Below, piece by piece: positions 31,417 through 39,630 of a DNA stretch of 64,000 bases (position 1 is its first letter; each line of letters begins with the position of its first letter). The stretch is from Actinoplanes philippinensis (lineage in GTDB: Bacteria > Actinomycetota > Actinomycetes > Mycobacteriales > Micromonosporaceae), in contig NZ_FONV01000006.1 of assembly GCF_900113015.1 (NCBI RefSeq), positions 1 to 64,000 on the forward strand. Reading direction: 5' to 3'. The notes below the pieces were generated by a model. That model did no database searches. It saw only the letters and a list, made by a program, of their open reading frames with translations, and was not told where the DNA came from. A program made the translations under genes and the position numbers.

Positions 31417-32122
31417 CTACCGGGCCGTGGAGACGGCGTCCAGGTCGCGCGGCAGCCAGACCGGTTGCAGCACGTGCCAGTCGTGGGGATGCCGGCGGAC
31501 GGCGGCGGTGAAGACGTCGGCCAGCTCCTGCGTCATCGCCGCGACCGACCAGGCACACCACCTCCCCGGCACGCAGCCGCCCGGCGAGCGTGGTGACCGT
31601 CCGCCGGGTCTCGTCGGCGGGCAGCACCGTCGCGCCGAGAGCTGCCCGGTGACTGACGAACCGCTGGTAGAGCGACTCCGGGCGCAGTCGTTGCGCGACA
31701 GTGGTGAAGGGGTACCCGTGCACCACGAGCCCGGCCCCGGCCAGGTCCCAGTTCGCGCTGTGCGGCAACGCCAGCACCACACCGCGACCGGCGGCACGGG
31801 CGGCGGCCACCCGCTCCAGCGACTCGAACACCACAGTGTCGCGGATCCGGTCCCGGCTCCACCCGGTGAGCCCGAAGAACTCCCGCCAATACCGCAGATA
31901 CGAATGCACACCCAGCCCGGCCGCCGCGGTCACCGCGGGACTGTCCACGGCCTGACCGAGCACCTGGGCCAGGTTGACCCGCAACTGCCGCACGCCACCC
32001 GCGCCCGACCAGCGCATCCCGGTGGCGATGCCGTCGAACACGAAGGCGGCGACCGGATCCGGCAGCCGTGGCGTGACCCGCCAGGCAAGGCCGTACAGCA
32101 GGCTGGTCAGGTCCTCTCCCAC
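31417..32122 (-). pseudogene. Phosphatidylinositol mannoside acyltransferase (PatA/lauroyl acyltransferase family), internally deleted and frameshifted
   Basis: Reading from ATG 32122, the first 195 codons are a good PIM acyltransferase: GLAWRVTPRLPDPVAAFVFD, the HX4D catalytic box in ALPHSANWDLAGAG and RPESLYQRFVSHR. After GEVVCLVG the frame turns into arginine-rich nonsense. In the neighbouring frame the authentic family C-terminus appears (MTQELADVFTAAV, HPHDWHVLQPVWL) and ends at 31417. The segment that should join them (the DRDL and acyl-donor region, roughly 60-70 codons by family length) is missing. So a deletion that also shifted the frame has most likely inactivated the gene. The ATG overlaps the end of the creatininase gene by 16 bp. 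Confidence 0.82.
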
Positions 32123-32847
32123 GCCGGGGATGGTAGCGGCTCGCCGAGCGCCCGCAGGTGCGCCGCGAACGACTCGACCAGGCTGCCGAGGACGGCGGCG
32201 CCCTTCGCGGCGGTCCCGGCGGACGGCCGCCCGACGACGCCGTGCGAGGTGTAGGCGGCCATCCCGTCGACGAGCAGGAACCGCCGGTCGTCAGCAACAT
32301 GATCAAGAGATGAGGCCCCATCGCGTACGGCGGACGGCGCCACCGCCGACAGGATCGACACCTCGAGCTCCCCGGCGTGCATGTCCTCGTGGTCGCCGGT
32401 GGCGAGACCGGCGCTGCGGCGGGCCCGCGTCCAGTCGTCACGGGACGGGAAGAGCGTCATGGACCGTGGCCTCGCCGCATTCGCCGTCTGCACCACGTTG
32501 CCGAGGAAATAGTTCCCGCCGTGCCCGTTGACGACGGCGAGCTTCTCGATGCCCTGGGCAGCCAGTGAGGCCACGACATCGCCGATGATCGCCGTCACCG
32601 TCGTATGGCTGAGACTCACCGTTCCCGGCCAGGCGGCATGCTCGTGGGAGCACGACATCGTCACGGCGGGCAGCAGAAGCACGTCGTGGGCCGCCGCCAC
32701 CCGGCCCGCGACGGCCGCCGCCACGATCGTGTCCGTGGCCAGCGGCAGGAACGGTCCGTGCTGCTCGAAACTGCCCACGGGCAGCACGGCGACAGCGGGC
32801 CGTTTCGCCCGAACATCCGCCGTCGTCGTCAGAGGGAGGAGATCCAT
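32107..32847 (-). CDS. Creatininase-family metal-dependent amidohydrolase
   Basis: 246 residues. All creatininase metal/catalytic motifs are present: Glu28 and His30 in GSFEQHGPFLPL, Asp39 in LATDT, His109 in VNGHGGN, and His157/Glu160 in MHAGELE. The family includes creatininases, FAPy hydrolases and the mycofactocin protein MftE; no other mycofactocin genes are visible here, so I leave the substrate open. It overlaps the start of the acyltransferase pseudogene by 16 bp, suggesting they were once one operon. Confidence 0.9.
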   Translation of the reverse strand: MDLLPLTTTADVRAKRPAVAVLPVGSFEQHGPFLPLATDTIVAAAVAGRVAAAHDVLLLPAVTMSCSHEHAAWPGTVSLSHTTVTAIIGDVVASLAAQGIEKLAVVNGHGGNYFLGNVVQTANAARPRSMTLFPSRDDWTRARRSAGLATGDHEDMHAGELEVSILSAVAPSAVRDGASSLDHVADDRRFLLVDGMAAYTSHGVVGRPSAGTAAKGAAVLGSLVESFAAHLRALGEPLPSPAWERT

Positions 32848-32922
32848 GGTGCCGATGGTGGCATTTCACCGGCCCCACCGCGGTCCAACGTCGTCTCGCC
32901 GGCCCGCGACCGCCTGCCGGGC

Positions 32923-32953
32923 GGGGGTTGACCAGTAGCCCTGACCAACCCCC
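32923..32953 (-). terminator. Hairpin after the serine protease gene
   Basis: GGGGGTTG (32923-32930) pairs with CAACCCCC (32946-32953) around a 15-nt loop. It is placed 9 bp after the protease stop codon, reading on the minus strand. Confidence 0.6.
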
Positions 32954-32961
32954 CTCCCCTG

Positions 32962-33684
32962 TCAGCCGGCCAGGGAGGGCAGGCCTCCCACCTGCGTGTT
33001 CAGCCACGGGCGGATGGACGGCAGGTCGCCGTAGACGGACGGGCCGGTCGCGCAGACGGAGCTGTTGTTGCCGGCACGGCTGGTCACGCCGATGAGTGCC
33101 CAGCGGTCGTCGATCAGGCGTACCTGGGGTCCACCGGAATCGCCGTAGCAGGCGCCGGCGACGTTCCCGGGGTTGCTGGTGCAGATCTCGTGCGGGCCGT
33201 CGATGCCGCTGCAACGCTTGTCGGCGAGGATCGTGGTGTCCAGCTCGTTGGCGATCCGGGGCACCGGCCCGCATCCCGGCTCGGCACAGGTCTGGCCCCA
33301 GCCGATGATGCGGGTGACGGTGCCGACAGGGCCGGAGTCGGCCGGGACCGGCGCCGGGGCGTAGGGCACCGGCGCGGCGAGTTCGAGCAGCTTGACGTCG
33401 ATGCGCGGGTGGCTGACCGCACGGCGGACCCCGACGACAGTGCCACCCTGGGTACGGTCGATGCTGCCCACCCGTACCGTGCCGGGGGTCGGGCAGTGGC
33501 CGGCGGTGACCACCCAGTTGTCCTTGATCAGCGTGCCGGTGCATCCGGGCAGGTAGGCCATGAACGAGTAGTCCTGGCTGGCCCGCCCACCGCCGACAAC
33601 CGGCGGCGCCGCCGCGGCGGAGACCGGCGCGAACAGGCCACTCAGAGTGATCGCGGCGAGGAGAAGTCGGGCAGGGGTGCGCAT
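32962..33684 (-). CDS. Secreted trypsin-like serine protease (S1 family)
   Basis: 240 residues. Signal peptide to about Ala26, then a short propeptide ending before VVGGGRASQD. The catalytic triad is complete: His63 in VTAGHC, Asp96 in RIDVKLLEL and Ser183 in GDSGGP. Several cysteine pairs fit the trypsin fold. Extracellular protein breakdown is the expected role. Single gene with its own terminator. Confidence 0.93.
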   Translation of the reverse strand: MRTPARLLLAAITLSGLFAPVSAAAAPPVVGGGRASQDYSFMAYLPGCTGTLIKDNWVVTAGHCPTPGTVRVGSIDRTQGGTVVGVRRAVSHPRIDVKLLELAAPVPYAPAPVPADSGPVGTVTRIIGWGQTCAEPGCGPVPRIANELDTTILADKRCSGIDGPHEICTSNPGNVAGACYGDSGGPQVRLIDDRWALIGVTSRAGNNSSVCATGPSVYGDLPSIRPWLNTQVGGLPSLAG

Positions 33685-33873
33685 ACGAGGGTCCTTTCAG
33701 AGGTGGAACGGAGGACTGCCGGGAGTCGCCGGCCATCGACAGGCGGCGCTACGAACGGCAGGAGGAGGAAGTGATGGCCCGATCGGGCCGGTCATGTCCC
33801 CGGGCAGTGGCCCGTGGGCGAACAGGGTGAAGACTTTGCGGCGGCTTGTTGTGGGCAGCGGACGACGATCGGG

Positions 33874-34083
33874 TCAGCCGGCGAGGTCGCAGCCCTCCCC
33901 CGGCTCGCCGTGGCGCCGGTCGCCGTCCACTTCCTCGCCGGCCGGCCACGGGCGGCCGGACGATCCGCTGAGCGGCGAGCGCCGGTGACAGCCCGCCAGG
34001 GGCAGGAGCGGCCGTAGCTCAGCCGTCCGATAGGGAAATACGTCGGCGAGCCAGCTGTCACCCGTACACAAGAAGGTCTTCAT
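33874..34083 (-). CDS. Possible small protein
   Basis: 69 residues starting MKTFLCTGDSWLADVFPYRT. The ATG has a good GGGAGA site 5 nt upstream and the first 30 residues look protein-like; the rest is Arg/Gly-rich low-complexity. No family recognised. The flanks 33685-33873 and 34084-34328 show nothing else convincing. Confidence 0.35.
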   Translation of the reverse strand: MKTFLCTGDSWLADVFPYRTAELRPLLPLAGCHRRSPLSGSSGRPWPAGEEVDGDRRHGEPGEGCDLAG

Positions 34084-34328
34084 GTCTTTCTCCCTCGGTC
34101 CGGCGCCGGGCCGGTCAGCCGCGGCGACGGGATCGAGGTTGCCGCGCCCACCATCTCGGGCGCATGGGGCCGGCGTCCCGCCCCATCCGGGCGATCCGCC
34201 CGGAGAATCCGGTACGCGAACCGGGTATCAAGCGGCGCGGCTTTGCCGGGCCGGGCCGCCGCTCCTCGCTCGGTCGCGATGCCGGCGGCGCGGACGGCCC
34301 GGATCACGCCCGCACCGCCGGCGAGTAC

Positions 34329-34544
34329 TTACCGATTCCATCGCCCGCGACCCGTCCGCCAGGCCTTCGCTTCACTGGCCAGCCAGACCTTGCCCTGAGC
34401 CAGGTCCGCGATCGGCCGGGGGAAGTCGGAACGGTGGGTGATCTGATAGACCCTCTGACGGCTGATGCCGCCGAACAACATGCGAATCTCGTGGGCGCCC
34501 ACGTAAACCATGTCGACCAGATCTTGCTTAGCGCCTACTGTCAT
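34329..34544 (-). CDS. Small AlpA/excisionase-like helix-turn-helix protein
   Basis: 71 residues from ATG 34544; 34511 is a second possible ATG. The core (VGAHEIRMLFGGISRQRVYQ, ITHRSDFPRPIADL, GKVWLASEAKAW) is the winged MerR/AlpA fold found in excisionases and small regulators. A TACAGT -10-like box directly before the start suggests a leaderless transcript. No phage or integrase genes are nearby, so it may be a domesticated regulator or a remnant. Confidence 0.75.
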   Translation of the reverse strand: MTVGAKQDLVDMVYVGAHEIRMLFGGISRQRVYQITHRSDFPRPIADLAQGKVWLASEAKAWRTGRGRWNR

Positions 34545-34802
34545 GAGTCGACTGTACACACGACAATCTCGGCCTGGCAGACGGCACTCAGCGAGCCACC
34601 CGATCCGGCGTACCGCCCCGAACGCCACGGCGAGCCCGCCACGCTTCGACCTCGACTTCTCGACCACACCCGCCCCCGACCCGACTCCGCCGCCGGGAGA
34701 TCAGCCCGGCGGGTGAGCAGCACAGCACACCGACGACCGACTCTCGGCTCCCTTCCTCACACGGCTCCCCGATCCTTCCGGGGCTGCGGCTACGCTCGCC
34801 GG

Positions 34803-35204
34803 ATGCGCCACCTCACCCGGCAGTTCGCCGTCAACGCACTGCGCCGCGGGATCGGCATCGAGCAGTTCCTCGGCGGCGCCGAGATCGACGGCGAGCCGGC
34901 CATCCGGTGGGTGGAGATCAGTCCCGCGGACGGGCGGTACCGCATCTCGCTTCACACCGTGCAGGACCCGGATGATGACCGGTTCGGCGACCTGCCGAAC
35001 CTCGTGTCAATCGATCCGGTCGACGAGGCCTACATCGGCGAGGGGCGACAACTGGGCATCAGCGAGGACGAGGCAGGCGCGATATCGCTCGCCGAAGGTC
35101 TCACGGGCGCCCACCGGGACCGCTGGGTCAACCATGCGATGGCCGGCGAGGAATACATCGACTTCGTCAGGAGCCGGCGCGATTCCGCTCCCAAGCCGGG
35201 GTGA
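34803..35204 (+). CDS. Uncharacterised acidic protein, leaderless
   Basis: 133 residues. A TACGCT -10 box at 34791-34796 lies 6 nt before the ATG, the typical leaderless promoter spacing in actinobacteria, which also supports this start. The protein alternates short strands and helices (EIDGEPAIRWVEISPADGRY, FGDLPNLVSIDPVDEAYIGE) with no known motif and may be an immunity- or antitoxin-like small domain. The next 217 bp (35205-35421) show no gene. Confidence 0.68.
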   Translation: MRHLTRQFAVNALRRGIGIEQFLGGAEIDGEPAIRWVEISPADGRYRISLHTVQDPDDDRFGDLPNLVSIDPVDEAYIGEGRQLGISEDEAGAISLAEGLTGAHRDRWVNHAMAGEEYIDFVRSRRDSAPKPG

Positions 35205-35421
35205 CCGGGCCGGGCCGGCCAGGCGGCTCACACGAGGCGCCACCCCAGCACAACGACCGCGGCGGCGAGCAGGGGACAATCGACGAACCTCGCCGTCCAC
35301 CGGGTCCCATGGAGGCCGGCTTCGGTCATCCCAGGCAGACCCGAGCCGTGAACACCCTTTCCGTGGGATCGCGGCCGGACACAAACAGGTCCGTGACCAC
35401 GGTGGGCAGAGCCACACGTAC

Positions 35422-36009
35422 TCAGAAAAGGTCGATGACCAGGCCCAGATCCCGGGCGGCGACGCCGCGGCAGTGGTCGGCCCAGGCGCGCAGATCCCCC
35501 AGGGCCCTGGTGAAACTCTCGGTGTCGTCATCCTCCGGGTGCACCTTGTACAGCCCCAGCTCCAGCATGTCGGCCACCGAGAACTCGCGGCGCACCGCCG
35601 CCACGTCCAGCTCGTCGATCAGCCGCGCCGCGGCGGTCAGCTCGGCCGGCGACGAGCACCGCCACGGGGTGACACAGCCGTCCGAGGTGTATAGGGCGAA
35701 TCGCTGCGCACCGAAGATCGCCCGGTAGGTGGCCATCCGTTCCCGCTGCGGCCAGGACTTGATCGTCCGGGTGGCGATCGGGTCGAGCAGATACTCAGCC
35801 TGGTCGAAATTGCGGCTCTCGAAGAAGTCGAGGCTCCACTTCGTGTCGTCCGGGACGACGGCGAGCAGCTGCTCACTGATCCGGGGTAGCACCTCGTCCG
35901 GCCACCGCCGGGTGAACGGTGGCTGATCCTCGGCGAGGCGCTGCAACGCCGGATCAGCCCGCAGCGCCCGGACCGGACCGGACTCCAGCGGCAAGGCAAT
36001 GCATCTCAT
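35422..36009 (-). CDS. DUF1877 (YfbM-like) family protein
   Basis: 195 residues from ATG 36009 (GGGG 7 nt upstream); an ATG at 36021 is possible. The DUF1877 layout is visible: MRCIALPLESGPVRALRADP at the N-terminus, a central KWSLDFFESRNFDQAEYLLD, and a C-terminal acidic helix bundle (ELGLYKVHPEDDDTES). The family is cytoplasmic and often sits near contact-dependent or immunity genes, but none is seen here. Function unknown. Confidence 0.75.
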   Translation of the reverse strand: MRCIALPLESGPVRALRADPALQRLAEDQPPFTRRWPDEVLPRISEQLLAVVPDDTKWSLDFFESRNFDQAEYLLDPIATRTIKSWPQRERMATYRAIFGAQRFALYTSDGCVTPWRCSSPAELTAAARLIDELDVAAVRREFSVADMLELGLYKVHPEDDDTESFTRALGDLRAWADHCRGVAARDLGLVIDLF

Positions 36010-36050
36010 GTCGCGCCCCATGCCCTGATCACAACACACCCGCGCGACCG

Positions 36051-36548
36051 TTATCGCACGTGGCAGTCGACCTCGATGCCGTCGAGCCGGGTGTCCGCGA
36101 CGACGACCGGCGCCGTCGCCCGGCAGGAGGCCTGCCCGGCGCCCGCCGGGGTGCCGGTGACGACATACCGGCCGGCGGGAACGGCGACGGTGAAGCGTCC
36201 GTCCGCCGCGACCTCAGCGGTCACGGTGGTCCCGCCGGCATCCTCGAACCGGACCGTGCCGCCCACGCCGAGCGGCGCGGCGCCCATCGGGCCACCGATC
36301 CGCCGCATCGATCCGGTGACCTCGACGGCGACCTGCGGCACCCGGCCGCTCGGCTCCTGAGGGACGGGTCCCGGCCGCCACGTCACCGCGTTCGCGCTCA
36401 GGGCCAGGACGACGACGGCGGCCGCCGAGCCGGTCACCCTCCGCTGCCGGCGGCGTCGGCTCGCCCGCACGAGCTGCCCGAACTCCGGCTGACGCACCGG
36501 CTGGAACTCTGTCGCGGCCGAGGCCAGCAGGTCTCCGAGGTCAGGCAT
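36051..36548 (-). CDS. Single-pass membrane protein partner of an ECF sigma factor
   Basis: 165 residues, ATG at 36548 with a CAGGAGG site. Cytoplasmic N-terminus (MPDLGDLLASAATEF, about 1-40), arginine-rich stop, one membrane helix (about 43-60), then an extracellular beta-sandwich resembling carboxypeptidase-regulatory-like domains (ADGRFTVAVPAGRYVVTGTP). It overlaps the sigma gene by 8 bp, so the two are translated together; an anti-sigma or sensor role is inferred. Confidence 0.75.
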   Translation of the reverse strand: MPDLGDLLASAATEFQPVRQPEFGQLVRASRRRRQRRVTGSAAAVVVLALSANAVTWRPGPVPQEPSGRVPQVAVEVTGSMRRIGGPMGAAPLGVGGTVRFEDAGGTTVTAEVAADGRFTVAVPAGRYVVTGTPAGAGQASCRATAPVVVADTRLDGIEVDCHVR

Positions 36549-37041
36549 GGGAGGCCTCCTGCGGCAGCAACTCGGCGAGAACGGCACGTCCCCGGCTGAG
36601 GCGGGATTTCACGGTGCCGGGAGCGATCTGCAGGGCGCCGGCGATCTCCTCGACGCCCAGGCCGAGCAGGTGGTGCATGACGACCACCTGCCGCTGCCCC
36701 AGCGACAGCCGCCGCAGGGCGTGCGCCACGTCGACGCGGTCGGCGCTGGGCTCGGGCTCAGCCGGCGCCGGACCGTGCCGCAGCAGCGCGCGCACGGCGT
36801 TGCGGGCTTTCCGCCGCCTGTTCGACAGCAACCGGAACGCGACGGTCCGCACCCAGATCTCGGGAGACTCCAGTCGCGAGACGTGGTCCCAACGGCCCAG
36901 AAGCTTCAGGAACGCCTCCTGTACGCATTCCTCGCCGTCGACCCGGCTCTGGGCGGCCAGCGCCACGACGCCGACCAGTCGCGCGTAGCAGGAGCGGTAA
37001 AGCTCCGACACCGCGTCCTCGGCGGCCGATCCCTTGCTCAT
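36541..37041 (-). CDS. ECF-subfamily RNA polymerase sigma factor
   Basis: 166 residues from ATG 37041; ATG 37050 is a near-equal alternative. Region 2 (LYRSCYARLVGVVALAAQ, ECVQEAFLKLLGRW) and region 4 (LSLGQRQVVVMHHLLGLGVE, EIAGALQIAPGTVKSRLSRG) are clear. It ends inside the start of its membrane partner. Role: envelope or stress regulon control; targets unknown. Confidence 0.9.
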   Translation of the reverse strand: MSKGSAAEDAVSELYRSCYARLVGVVALAAQSRVDGEECVQEAFLKLLGRWDHVSRLESPEIWVRTVAFRLLSNRRRKARNAVRALLRHGPAPAEPEPSADRVDVAHALRRLSLGQRQVVVMHHLLGLGVEEIAGALQIAPGTVKSRLSRGRAVLAELLPQEASHA

Positions 37042-37128
37042 ACCCACCATCACCCCCGAGCGGGCCCGCCGGTTCCCGGCTTCGACGACAAAGTTCGGCA
37101 CCCATCGCCGAGCGGCGAGGAAACCGGC

Positions 37129-37548
37129 TCAGCCGCCCGGACAGGTGTGGCGTCCCCCGCTGTAGGCCACGCACGTGTTCTCCGGAACCGGACTCCTGCC
37201 CGCCGGGCCGGTCGCGAACGCATACACCCCGCACAGCAGCGCGCCGGTGACCAGGACCGTGATGACAGTGCCGCGCAGCCACCGGACCGGGCCGCGCCGC
37301 ACAGCCACGACCACGGCGAGGGCGGCGCTGAGCCCGGCGACGAGCCACACGGCACTCGAGGTGGAACCGTCCTTCGCGAGCCATCCCGGCATCAGGCTCA
37401 CGAACGAGGCGGGACTCACCAGCAGCACAAGGACCAGGACGGCCAGCGCCCCGAACCCGAGAAGGACCACGCCGCCGAAGACAGCGCCGACACCCGGCCG
37501 CCGGATCACCGTGCTTGCCCGTTTCGTCACAACCGGACATCGTGCCAT
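37129..37548 (-). CDS. Small integral membrane protein
   Basis: 139 residues from ATG 37548, which begins 2 bp after the stop of the serine-hydrolase gene, so it is co-transcribed. Three hydrophobic helices are visible (VGAVFGGVVLLGFGALAVLV; AVWLVAGLSAALAVVVAV; TVITVLVTGALLCGVYAF), then a short Cys-containing extracellular tail (ENTCVAYSGGRHTC). No family recognised. Confidence 0.68.
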   Translation of the reverse strand: MARCPVVTKRASTVIRRPGVGAVFGGVVLLGFGALAVLVLVLLVSPASFVSLMPGWLAKDGSTSSAVWLVAGLSAALAVVVAVRRGPVRWLRGTVITVLVTGALLCGVYAFATGPAGRSPVPENTCVAYSGGRHTCPGG

Positions 37549-37550
37549 GC

Positions 37551-39455
37551 CTATGCACCCTGCCAGCCGAGCAGGTTCCACTGCCACAGGAACCAGGTCA
37601 GAGCGACCATCCCGGTCAGCAGGGCGACCTGGTGGACCCGGGCGATGACGCCGGCGCCGCTGCCGCGCCAGCTCCTGACCGTCAGACCGGTCGCGGCCAC
37701 GGCCGCTGCCAGCGCCACGATCGGCACACCCAGCAGAAGACGGAAAGCCGGCGGTACGGCATACAGGAACTCGCCGGACAGCGACACCACGGTGACCATC
37801 AGCCCGCCCAGGAAGACCACGCCCAGCAGGCCCGCACCGACCGCCAGCCGGCGCGCCAGCCGCCAGGCGGGCGTGGTCACGGCCGGCCGTCGCCGGATGC
37901 GGCGCACCAGCCGGATGACCGGCAGTGCGAGCGCGCCGAGGACCGGCACGAGAAGGACCAGCAGCACACCCAGGTTGACGGGGAGGGTCTCGGCCGGGGG
38001 CATCAGCTCGGCGGCCGATCCGTCGGTGGCCACATAGCGCCGGCCGTCGGTTCCGGTGAGGAACACGAGCCGGTCACCGTCGTCGGCCTGATAGCGGCCG
38101 TCGTCCTGCCGTACCCACGTCCTGCCCTTGAAAGAGATCTTGCCCGCGTCGTCGATGGTCAGTCGCGCCGGCGAGAGCAGAGTGCTGAACTTCTCGAACG
38201 ACGTCGTGTTGTGCCGGGTCGGCTTGTAGAACCCGGCCACCGGGGTGGCCGGTGAGGCCGGCCCGGCGGCCCGCGCCCCGGCGTCGGCGGTGTCCTGCTG
38301 CGGGGCGAACCGGTCGAAGAAGCCGTCGACGAGTTTCTGCATCTCCGGGCTGCCGCCGGTGAGGCTGTTCAGGGTGAGGAACAGGCCGAGGTCGCAGTCC
38401 GGCACGAGCATCATGATGCTGGCGAAGCCCTCCCAGCCGCCGTCGTGCATCAGGACCCGATGGCCGTTCATCGTGCGTTCCTTGAAACCGTGGGCGTATC
38501 CGTCCACCCGCGGGTCGGCGGTGAACGAGCGCTGATGCATCAGTGCCGTGGCCTGCGGGGAGAGGATCCGCCCGGCGCCGAACCGGCCCTCGTGCAGGTG
38601 CGCGATCATGAAGTGGGCCATGTCCGCGGCGGTGGTCGTCACCGAGCCGTCCGGTGGCATCCGGTCGAAGGTGAACGGGTACACCTTCGGCGGGGTGAGC
38701 TCGGTGTCGTAGCTGCGGGCGAGGTCGGGCGCCAGGGCGGCGGGCACCGGCTCGGCGGCGGTGCTGCGGGTCATGGCGAGCGGGTCGAGCAGGTGGCGCT
38801 GGAGGTACGTGTCGTACGGCTCGCCGCTGACCTCGCTGACGATGTGCCCGGCCAGCGCGGCGCCGAAGTTGGAGTAGGCGGAGATCTCCCCCGGCGGGCG
38901 GATCCGGGCGGGCATGTGCGCGGCGAGATAATCACCGAGCGGCGGAACCTCCGCGGCGTCACGTGCGCCGGTGCCGGTGACGAAGTCCTCGAACCCGGCG
39001 GTGTGGTTCATCAGGTGTCGCAGCGTGACCGGCTGATCGTAGGTGGCCGGCACCTGGAAGCCGGTCAGATAGCGGTTCACGTCGGTGTCCAGGTCGAGAC
39101 GGCCGGCCTCGACCTGCTGCATCACCGCGGTCCACGTGAACAGCTTCGAGATCGACGCGATCCGGACCAGCGACCGGGAGGCGTCGAAGGGCACCGCACG
39201 ATCGGTGTCGGCCGACCCGTACCCCTTGGTGAAGGCTGTCGCGCCGCCGGCCACGACCGACACCGCGGCGCCGGGCACCCGGTCTGCCGCCAAGCGGCCC
39301 GGCAGGGCGCTGTCGAAGAAGCCGGACACCGCGGCCTGCGTGGCCGGGGCACACGAGACCGAGGCCGCGGCCGCCGGTCGCGCGGGGATGACGGCGGGGA
39401 CCGCCGCACAACCCACGAGCAGACCGAGCAGCGTACGGCGGGTCAGGGCGTTCAT
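37551..39455 (-). CDS. Membrane-anchored beta-lactamase-fold serine hydrolase (PBP4*/EstB-like)
   Basis: 634 residues from ATG 39455 (GAGGAG site). A Tat-type signal (ALTRRTLLGLLVGCAAV) precedes an extracellular hydrolase domain (45-410) with SxxK in IASISKLF, YSN in SAYSNFG and an HDGGWEG box, the class C/serine-hydrolase pattern. A small beta domain (415-500) follows, then four membrane helices (about 505-630: VNLGVLLVLLVPVLGALAL and similar). The same layout occurs in actinobacterial 'serine hydrolase' proteins acting at the envelope; peptidoglycan or D-amino-acid substrates are possible. Co-transcribed with the small membrane gene downstream. Confidence 0.88.
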   Translation of the reverse strand: MNALTRRTLLGLLVGCAAVPAVIPARPAAAASVSCAPATQAAVSGFFDSALPGRLAADRVPGAAVSVVAGGATAFTKGYGSADTDRAVPFDASRSLVRIASISKLFTWTAVMQQVEAGRLDLDTDVNRYLTGFQVPATYDQPVTLRHLMNHTAGFEDFVTGTGARDAAEVPPLGDYLAAHMPARIRPPGEISAYSNFGAALAGHIVSEVSGEPYDTYLQRHLLDPLAMTRSTAAEPVPAALAPDLARSYDTELTPPKVYPFTFDRMPPDGSVTTTAADMAHFMIAHLHEGRFGAGRILSPQATALMHQRSFTADPRVDGYAHGFKERTMNGHRVLMHDGGWEGFASIMMLVPDCDLGLFLTLNSLTGGSPEMQKLVDGFFDRFAPQQDTADAGARAAGPASPATPVAGFYKPTRHNTTSFEKFSTLLSPARLTIDDAGKISFKGRTWVRQDDGRYQADDGDRLVFLTGTDGRRYVATDGSAAELMPPAETLPVNLGVLLVLLVPVLGALALPVIRLVRRIRRRPAVTTPAWRLARRLAVGAGLLGVVFLGGLMVTVVSLSGEFLYAVPPAFRLLLGVPIVALAAAVAATGLTVRSWRGSGAGVIARVHQVALLTGMVALTWFLWQWNLLGWQGA

Positions 39456-39630
39456 GAGAAGCTCCTCGGAAGGCATCGCTGGCGGACGATGCCCAGCTTC
39501 CCGCCGGCCGGTGGTCCGGCACATCGGCGCAAGGTCGGCGACGCGGCCCCACCAAAGACGCAGCCGCCTTGCCGGCATCGTCGACGAAAGTCGCAGTGGC
39601 CGGGCGACCGGCGTTGCCTACGCTGCGTCC

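Noticed and set aside
32107..32847. MftE of a mycofactocin cluster
   Set aside because: The creatininase motifs fit, but no mftA, mftC or other mycofactocin genes are in the window.
33792..34061. 89-codon minus-strand frame starting MTAGSPTYFPIG
   Set aside because: Overlaps the 69-residue candidate in another frame, has an Arg/Pro-rich composition and no ribosome site.
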